Assembly: GCA_011364965.1 (NCBI GenBank)
Contig: RDOB01000005.1
Location: 62,001 to 126,000, forward strand
Length of the DNA: 64,000 bases
From: Candidatus Heimdallarchaeota archaeon
Lineage (GTDB): Archaea; Asgardarchaeota; Heimdallarchaeia; Hodarchaeales; Hodarchaeaceae
Direction of reading: 5' to 3'
Part shown: in pieces, positions 59,457-64,000 of the stretch
How the letters are laid out: the number at the start of each line of letters is the position of its first letter
How positions within the stretch are numbered: position 1 is the first letter of the stretch
Notes under the pieces: generated by a model
Databases searched by the model: none
The model's input: only the letters and a program-made list of their open reading frames with translations
What the model was told of the DNA's origin: nothing
Position numbers and translations under genes: made by a program

Positions 59457-60782
59457 TCATTCCTCTACTTTTTGAGGGATATTGGCTACGATTTCTCCAT
59501 CTCGACCAATATCAATCAAGTCTCGTTGGTGAAGAGGATTTAATTGCTGCTTTAGCACAATAGGATCCATTCCTACACTTTTAGCCAACGCTTCCAAGCT
59601 CATACGACCGTTCATACGCAATAAAATGGTAATTGGTGCAAAGTTCGAAAGTGATAGAACTTGATCAATGTATTCATTCATATTTTCAATCTGAGTCATT
59701 TTTTTTGCTAATGAAATTTCTTCAACGTGTTTCTTTTCTTTTTCTAAATCAACTTTTAACTGCTCGTTTTCAGAACGAAATATAGCAATTTCCTTCTGCA
59801 AGTTATCATTCTTTTCAATAATATCCGCTAGTTGCTCTTCTAATTCATCGTTCTTTCCCAATAAAATTTCATTCGTAGTACGTTGTTCAGAGAATTTTGT
59901 ATTTACCACCTCTAACTTTTTCACCTCTCCAGCTAGTTTTTCAGCCAGTATTTTGACATCTTTTTGGTATTTTTCTGAGTTCTCTTTGATTCGTATTTGA
60001 ATTGAATTTTCATATTGCTCCTTTACCTGTGCAATAGTTTTTTGAAAGTGGGATTCTTGATCCTGATAACTTGCAGCCCATGTTTCCATTGCTTCAGCTG
60101 CTGCAGCATCCATTGCATTTGATAATCTTGAAATTTCTGCTCTTTTATCCACCAATTCCATCCCCAATTTGTTGTTTTGCTCTTCTAGAGTAAATATACG
60201 ATTTATTTTTTCCTTCAATTGAGTTTCAAGCTCTATTAATTGTTCCTCAACGTACTCTCTCTGAGATTCAAGATTATCAGCTTTAGCGCGTTCAGCTATA
60301 AGTTCCTTTTCGATATTAGCTAATTTTATTCTATGATTTGACTCCTGATCTTTAATCAACCTCTCTTTATTTGATAATTGCTCCTTAAAAGAATTGATAG
60401 ACTGGTTTAAATCTGAGATTTCTCTAGATTGTTGGTCAATAGTCAATTGTTGCTTTTCCAACTGTTTTTGATCTTTTTCCTCAATAATGATCCGTTCATC
60501 CTGTATCAATACTCTTTTTATCCAACCAAGCGATTTGATAGTGATTCTAGTTAATTGACTCTCAATAGTTCTGTTAACTTCTTGCTGAAGTTCTTTAAGT
60601 AGATCCTCAACATATTTACGATCCTGAACTCTAGATAAAAGGGAGGAATCACGCAATATTCCAGAACGAAATCCACTAAAGGATACACCCAGAGCTTGTA
60701 CGGCAAGATTTCGATCTTTGGCCAGATCGTTAATAAATTCTAAACCATACTCACGTAAGTCTAGATTTACGGAAGAAGTCAT
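59457..60782 (-). CDS. Long coiled-coil protein with C-terminal winged-helix-like domain
   Basis: 441 aa. After ~85 residues of globular helical sequence (LREYGLEFINDLAKDRN), residues ~100-375 are a nearly unbroken Glu/Lys/Gln/Leu coiled coil with heptads. The last ~60 residues (MNGRMSLEALAKSVGMDPIVLKQQLNPLHQRDLIDI) look like a winged helix used for DNA or protein binding. No ATPase is present, so it is not an SMC protein. ATG 60782 is chosen: GGTGA lies ~6 nt upstream, and a TATA box at 60821-60833 gives a start near 60801. Linked with the Cys-rich gene. Confidence 0.65.
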   Translation of the reverse strand: MTSSVNLDLREYGLEFINDLAKDRNLAVQALGVSFSGFRSGILRDSSLLSRVQDRKYVEDLLKELQQEVNRTIESQLTRITIKSLGWIKRVLIQDERIIIEEKDQKQLEKQQLTIDQQSREISDLNQSINSFKEQLSNKERLIKDQESNHRIKLANIEKELIAERAKADNLESQREYVEEQLIELETQLKEKINRIFTLEEQNNKLGMELVDKRAEISRLSNAMDAAAAEAMETWAASYQDQESHFQKTIAQVKEQYENSIQIRIKENSEKYQKDVKILAEKLAGEVKKLEVVNTKFSEQRTTNEILLGKNDELEEQLADIIEKNDNLQKEIAIFRSENEQLKVDLEKEKKHVEEISLAKKMTQIENMNEYIDQVLSLSNFAPITILLRMNGRMSLEALAKSVGMDPIVLKQQLNPLHQRDLIDIGRDGEIVANIPQKVEE

Positions 60783-60820
60783 TAAATTCACCAAAATAAT
60801 AATTATTATCTTGTCTGTAG

Positions 60821-60833
60821 GTTTTTTAAATAG
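60821..60833 (-). promoter_or_regulatory. TATA box of the coiled-coil/Cys-rich unit
   Basis: Minus-strand CTATTTAAAAAAC centred ~60827 predicts transcription from about 60801, 19 nt before ATG 60782. Confidence 0.5.
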
Positions 60834-60885
60834 CTTGTTTTTAAGAAATTATGAGGAATAGATTATCTTTCTGGAGATAGAATCT

Positions 60886-62559
60886 ATGCTGTTGAAATTT
60901 AGACGGAATTTCGTATTTTTCAGATATAATTCAATCTATATAATAATAATCATTAGTATTTCATTCTTTTTTTCGGATTCTTCTAAAATCTTTGGGACTT
61001 CTGTTACAATCATTGAAGGAAATACCTTGGTTAATCCTTTACATCCTTTAAACTCCGACAATTTAATTAATTTAACCATTTTGCATATTAATGATCTTCA
61101 TGGATGGTTAAATCCCCATGAAGGATATGGTGGAGTTGCAACTTACATGACGTATTTTAAAAATGAAGGATTCAATCCTAATGATAGAGATTCATCCTTT
61201 TTATTACTTTCAGGAGGAGATCAAAATACTGGACCTGCGGTTGCAACATTAAGTAAAGGAGAAGCCGTAGTTGATGTTATGAACTCCATGGGTTTCTCAG
61301 CTGCAGCAATAGGAAATCATGAATTCGATTTCGGGATTAACTGGATGGAAAAGCGACAAATTCAAGCGAATTATCCAATTCTTTCATCTAATATCTACGA
61401 AACCGGTACCACAAAGTTAGCAAATTTTTCAATACCATGGGTCATACAAAATCATTCAGGAGTAAATATTGGAATAATTGGATTGACAACGATAACTACT
61501 TATTCATCTGCTCATCCTAAAATAACACAATATTTCGATTTTGGTGATTATGAAACTGCACTTCGTTCCTACATTCCCGCAATGCGCGATGAAGGTGCAG
61601 AAATCATTATTTGCTTAGCACATGTTCCTCCAATAGAACTACAATATTTAGCAGAAGATGTGGCTGATTTAAATATCGATTTATACTTGGGCGGTCATAG
61701 CGGAGGGGGCCTGATTTCACAGGTTTCATCTTCACTAATAGCAGGAGCTGAACATTATGGTCATCAATATGTAAAAGTTATTCTCAGTTATAGTAAAGAA
61801 CAGTCTGAAGTAATTGTACGATCTGGAACCCTAATCGATAATCTAGAAGCTGAAGTTGAACCTGATCAAGCAATTCAATCGCTTGTTGACGAATGGATTA
61901 ACCAAGTAGATGCTGATCGAATAATAACATATAGTAGTACAGATGTAAGAGATGATGGCGGAGACTCAGGAATCAGTGCATTAGTAACAGATAGCTTCTT
62001 GTACTACTTCAATTATACATACAATTTTGGGATTGCTAATGCTGGTGGGGGATTCCGCGATTATTTTCGAGCAGGAAATATCACTCTAGCTGATATAGTG
62101 TCTGTATTTCCTTTCGAGAATAATCTTCTTGCATTTTCAATAACAGGAGAAGAGTTAAAATCCCAATTCGCGTCCCAATTTCTGGATGACGCACATTCTG
62201 GATTAAAATTAAAAAATGAAAAATTATTTGTATTCGAGAACGGTCATTTTACCGAAGTGATTACCTCTAAGACTTATAACGGACTTATTCTTGATTATAT
62301 TTGGTATGTATCCTATAAGGATTCATTCAATGCAATTGATACAGCTGTTCATTATCGTGATGCAGTTGTATATTATTTTGAGCATTTAGAAGATTTATCT
62401 AACCATGTAAGTGCTGAAAGATCAATGATTACTTTGCCATTTCCAATAGAGAAAAGCTCAACCCAACCAACTTCTGTAACTGGAATAGAACCACTATTAG
62501 CATTATTTTTCTTAACATTTATTCTGCAAAGATACAAAAAGAAATGCAGATTTTATTAA
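60886..62559 (+). CDS. Surface 5'-nucleotidase/UshA-like metallophosphoesterase
   Basis: 557 aa. N-terminal signal/anchor (~15-30), a calcineurin-type domain with HINDLHG (68-73), LSGGDQNTGP, GNHEFDFG (143-150) and GGHSGGG, then the 5'-nucleotidase C-terminal domain (GIANAGGGFRDYF and the LADIVSVFPFENNL substrate motif). The chain ends with a short linker, one hydrophobic helix and a basic tail (LLALFFLTFILQRYKKK), which anchors it outside the cell; this tripartite end resembles archaeosortase-type signals. It likely salvages extracellular nucleotides. Confidence 0.85.
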   Translation: MLLKFRRNFVFFRYNSIYIIIIISISFFFSDSSKIFGTSVTIIEGNTLVNPLHPLNSDNLINLTILHINDLHGWLNPHEGYGGVATYMTYFKNEGFNPNDRDSSFLLLSGGDQNTGPAVATLSKGEAVVDVMNSMGFSAAAIGNHEFDFGINWMEKRQIQANYPILSSNIYETGTTKLANFSIPWVIQNHSGVNIGIIGLTTITTYSSAHPKITQYFDFGDYETALRSYIPAMRDEGAEIIICLAHVPPIELQYLAEDVADLNIDLYLGGHSGGGLISQVSSSLIAGAEHYGHQYVKVILSYSKEQSEVIVRSGTLIDNLEAEVEPDQAIQSLVDEWINQVDADRIITYSSTDVRDDGGDSGISALVTDSFLYYFNYTYNFGIANAGGGFRDYFRAGNITLADIVSVFPFENNLLAFSITGEELKSQFASQFLDDAHSGLKLKNEKLFVFENGHFTEVITSKTYNGLILDYIWYVSYKDSFNAIDTAVHYRDAVVYYFEHLEDLSNHVSAERSMITLPFPIEKSSTQPTSVTGIEPLLALFFLTFILQRYKKKCRFY

Positions 62560-62567
62560 AAGAAAAA

Positions 62568-62858
62568 TTAAGCAGCTAGGGGGATAATTGGAGGATTCAA
62601 ATTATAAGTATTATTAATTACCTCTTTAAAGGTTTTAAGGTTAAATTTTTTCCCATTTTCATCCCGAATTATAAATTGGCTTTCATTGACTAATATTTGA
62701 AAAACCTCGAATGCCATTGAGGGGAAGAACGAGTTTCCACTGAAAACACCCAGTGATATTGTCTCAAATTTATTATCATGTGTCTTACGTTCCAAAAAAT
62801 ACTGTACTCGCATCTTGGAATTCGCTCGTTCTGTTTTTTTAATCTTAAAGGGCATCAA
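62568..62858 (-). CDS. Small protein of unknown function
   Basis: 96 aa. Basic N-terminus (KIKKTERANSKMRVQYFLERK), beta-like middle and a C-terminus with NNTYNLNPP. No known motif. Convergent with the nucleotidase gene (8 nt between stops). Plausible real gene from its alternating hydrophobic pattern, but without independent support; confidence is moderate to low. Confidence 0.45.
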   Translation of the reverse strand: MMPFKIKKTERANSKMRVQYFLERKTHDNKFETISLGVFSGNSFFPSMAFEVFQILVNESQFIIRDENGKKFNLKTFKEVINNTYNLNPPIIPLAA

Positions 62859-62981
62859 TGCTAGTTTCTATTAGGAAATTTGTGATTGATATTCCAACAT
62901 AATATCTGGAGAGTATTAGGCTATTGAACCAATTTCCTCCCCAATCCGGTTTGAGAAAATTAGAAGTGTCTTAAAAATATA

Positions 62982-63665
62982 GTGAGGAAAATGTGTTTCA
63001 TGCAAGCTGAATCACTAACAGTGCTATTATTTACGCTTTGGGGAACACAACACTCTATACTTGCATCAAACAGGGTAAAAAAACGAGCAGGATTTGATCC
63101 TCTAGATCAAAAATATAGAATCGGTTTCATTGTGATCTCTCTCCTTTCTTTTGCGTTTCTTGAGTCAATCATAAATATATATCTTATTCCTGAGGGAAAA
63201 TTCGTCTCCTCAATAATAGATATGTCTATCCTATCCGATCTAATTCTTTATTATATCCTAACTATTACAGGATGGATTATGGCAATTGGCGCATTTATTC
63301 AAGCAGGCCCATTGACTTTCAGTGGCTTAAAAGGCGAAAAAAGAGCTCCTATTAAATTTAATGGATTCTATCGGTTTTCTCGCCATCCTATTTATTTTGG
63401 AGTGATGTTAGCTACTCTTGCATTAATGTTGACAGTATCTAATAGTGTTTTACTAGTAAAGTATTTAAGTTTTCTAATTTATTTTGTAATTGGGGCAAAA
63501 TTAGAGGAGCGAAGGCTTACTAATGTATTAGAAGGATATGAAGAAATGCTAAGTCGACCATTCTTATTTCCGTATCGAAAAGAGCACATTAGGATTCTCT
63601 TTGGTAGAGAAAGGAAGGAGAAGGTGGAAAAAAACCATAAAAAAATGGATTATTCAATCCAGTAG
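62982..63665 (+). CDS. NnrU/isoprenylcysteine methyltransferase-like membrane protein
   Basis: 227 aa, ~5 membrane helices. An early WGTQHSILAS is typical of NnrU-type proteins, and GFYRFSRHPIYFG plus EERRL form the SAM-binding C-terminal signature (RHP and E-E-R) of ICMT/phospholipid methyltransferases. Enzymes of this kind methylate lipids or prenylated thiols; substrate unknown. The start could also be ATG 63000 (MQAESL), closer to the first helix. The C-terminal tail is basic and overlaps the convergent RING-like gene by 16 nt. Confidence 0.75.
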   Translation: MRKMCFMQAESLTVLLFTLWGTQHSILASNRVKKRAGFDPLDQKYRIGFIVISLLSFAFLESIINIYLIPEGKFVSSIIDMSILSDLILYYILTITGWIMAIGAFIQAGPLTFSGLKGEKRAPIKFNGFYRFSRHPIYFGVMLATLALMLTVSNSVLLVKYLSFLIYFVIGAKLEERRLTNVLEGYEEMLSRPFLFPYRKEHIRILFGRERKEKVEKNHKKMDYSIQ

Positions 63666-63865
63666 TATTCAATTTTGTCTCCTTTAACTTCTTCCTCAGG
63701 GATTATAGCGATGAGATCATGGTGTAATTGGTGATGGATTAAATAACATGTTTCGTGAATATATTGCGTACACTGGTCACATTGAATAATAAGGACAAAT
63801 CCTGTCGTATCCTGTTTCAATAATAACCTGTTACAGACAGAACAGTATCGGATATCTCTACTCAT
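63650..63865 (-). CDS. RING-like zinc-binding small protein
   Basis: 71 aa. YCSVCNRLL (C8, C11), QCDQCTQYIHETC (C29, C32, H37, C40) and further histidines (44-49) give a C2-C2HC pattern similar to prokaryotic RING/PHD-type treble clefs, then an acidic C-terminus. In Asgard archaea RING-type proteins can be E3 ligases of the ubiquitin system, but no ubiquitin, E1 or E2 gene is in the window, and this pattern also fits general zinc-binding adaptors. GGTGATG lies a few nt before the ATG, within the end of the upstream gene's spacer. Confidence 0.55.
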   Translation of the reverse strand: MSRDIRYCSVCNRLLLKQDTTGFVLIIQCDQCTQYIHETCYLIHHQLHHDLIAIIPEEEVKGDKIEYYWIE

Positions 63866-63874
63866 CGCATCACC

Positions 63875-64000
63875 CTAACTTACTGTTTGAGAATTCACAG
63901 GAATCTGACTATTACTTCTTATTTGCAACTCTTCTTCTTTTCTTTTACAATTTACGCATTCCTTATTGGGATTAAGGACAGTTCCACAGACATCACAAAA
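63875..64000 (-). CDS. Partial zinc-ribbon protein (5' end beyond the window)
   Basis: The minus strand stays open to the window edge for 41 codons ending in TAG. The visible C-terminal part starts FCDVCGTVLNPNKECVNCKR, a double Cys pair (C-x2-C-x9-C-x2-C), followed by a short polar tail. It ends 9 nt before the RING-like gene, so both are probably in one operon. The N-terminal part is unknown. Confidence 0.55.
   Translation of the reverse strand, partial: FCDVCGTVLNPNKECVNCKRKEEELQIRSNSQIPVNSQTVS

Overview
The window is AT-rich, gene-dense DNA from an archaeon. Promoters are archaeal: TATA boxes sit about 26 nt before likely transcription starts and often give leaderless or very short-leader mRNAs. 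The gene set is archaeal too (archaeal-type IleS, Lhr helicase, beta-CASP RNase, an ADP-forming acyl-CoA synthetase alpha chain, a THUMP-SPOUT protein). Two Roadblock/LC7 proteins, two longin-like proteins, a RING-like zinc protein, a flotillin/NfeD pair and a long coiled-coil protein together point to an Asgard archaeon. A heterotrophic, Heimdallarchaeia-like lineage fits the leucine-degradation genes; this is inference, because no rRNA or other phylogenetic marker is present. I saw no tRNA, rRNA, CRISPR array, transposase, integrase or prophage.

Layout. 25-9406: ACD alpha chain, an APH-fold kinase, a THUMP-SPOUT methyltransferase (minus strand), a Roadblock protein, an MtnA-type isomerase, a small unknown, a GvpD/KaiC-like ATPase and a beta-CASP RNase with a large unknown N-terminal region. 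9411-16355: a Nit2-like amidase and a CPBP protease (minus), then an unknown helical protein and a longin/TPR-like protein (plus) facing a flotillin and an NfeD-like protein (minus). 16859-23365: a leucine-catabolic block with methylcrotonyl-CoA carboxylase split into biotin carboxylase, biotin carrier and carboxyltransferase genes, then methylglutaconyl-CoA hydratase, an alpha/beta hydrolase and a YdjC-like deacetylase. 23401-27178: a glutamine/NAD block of GlnA, a NadE-type amidase, NadE and a class II glutamine amidotransferase. 27184-32236: a short, bacterial CPR-like AlaS and IleS. 32719-36439: unknown protein, Roadblock protein, IMPase-family phosphatase, ArsR-type regulator, small membrane protein. 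36962-41231: PIG-L deacetylase, glucuronokinase-like GHMP kinase and a membrane-anchored glycosidase-like protein. 41420-48296: small unknown, nucleotidyltransferase, OPT-like transporter, PdeM-like phosphoesterase convergent with Lhr. 48654-52302: two divergent NadE-like paralogues flanking an ArsB/SLC13-like transporter. 52308-58334: sulfite-oxidase-fold exported protein, longin/receiver-like protein, S9 and M28 peptidases, DUF72. 58598-64000: small zinc-ribbon proteins, a coiled-coil/winged-helix protein coupled to a Cys-rich protein, a surface 5'-nucleotidase, a methyltransferase and a RING-like protein, ending in a partial zinc-ribbon gene.

The points most worth following are the divergent NadE-like pair (one copy has lost the ATP-binding PP-loop), the split glutamine-dependent NAD synthetase beside GlnA, the CPR-like AlaS, the split carboxylase with a repeated C-terminal motif, the longin-containing proteins, and the coiled-coil/Cys-rich pair.
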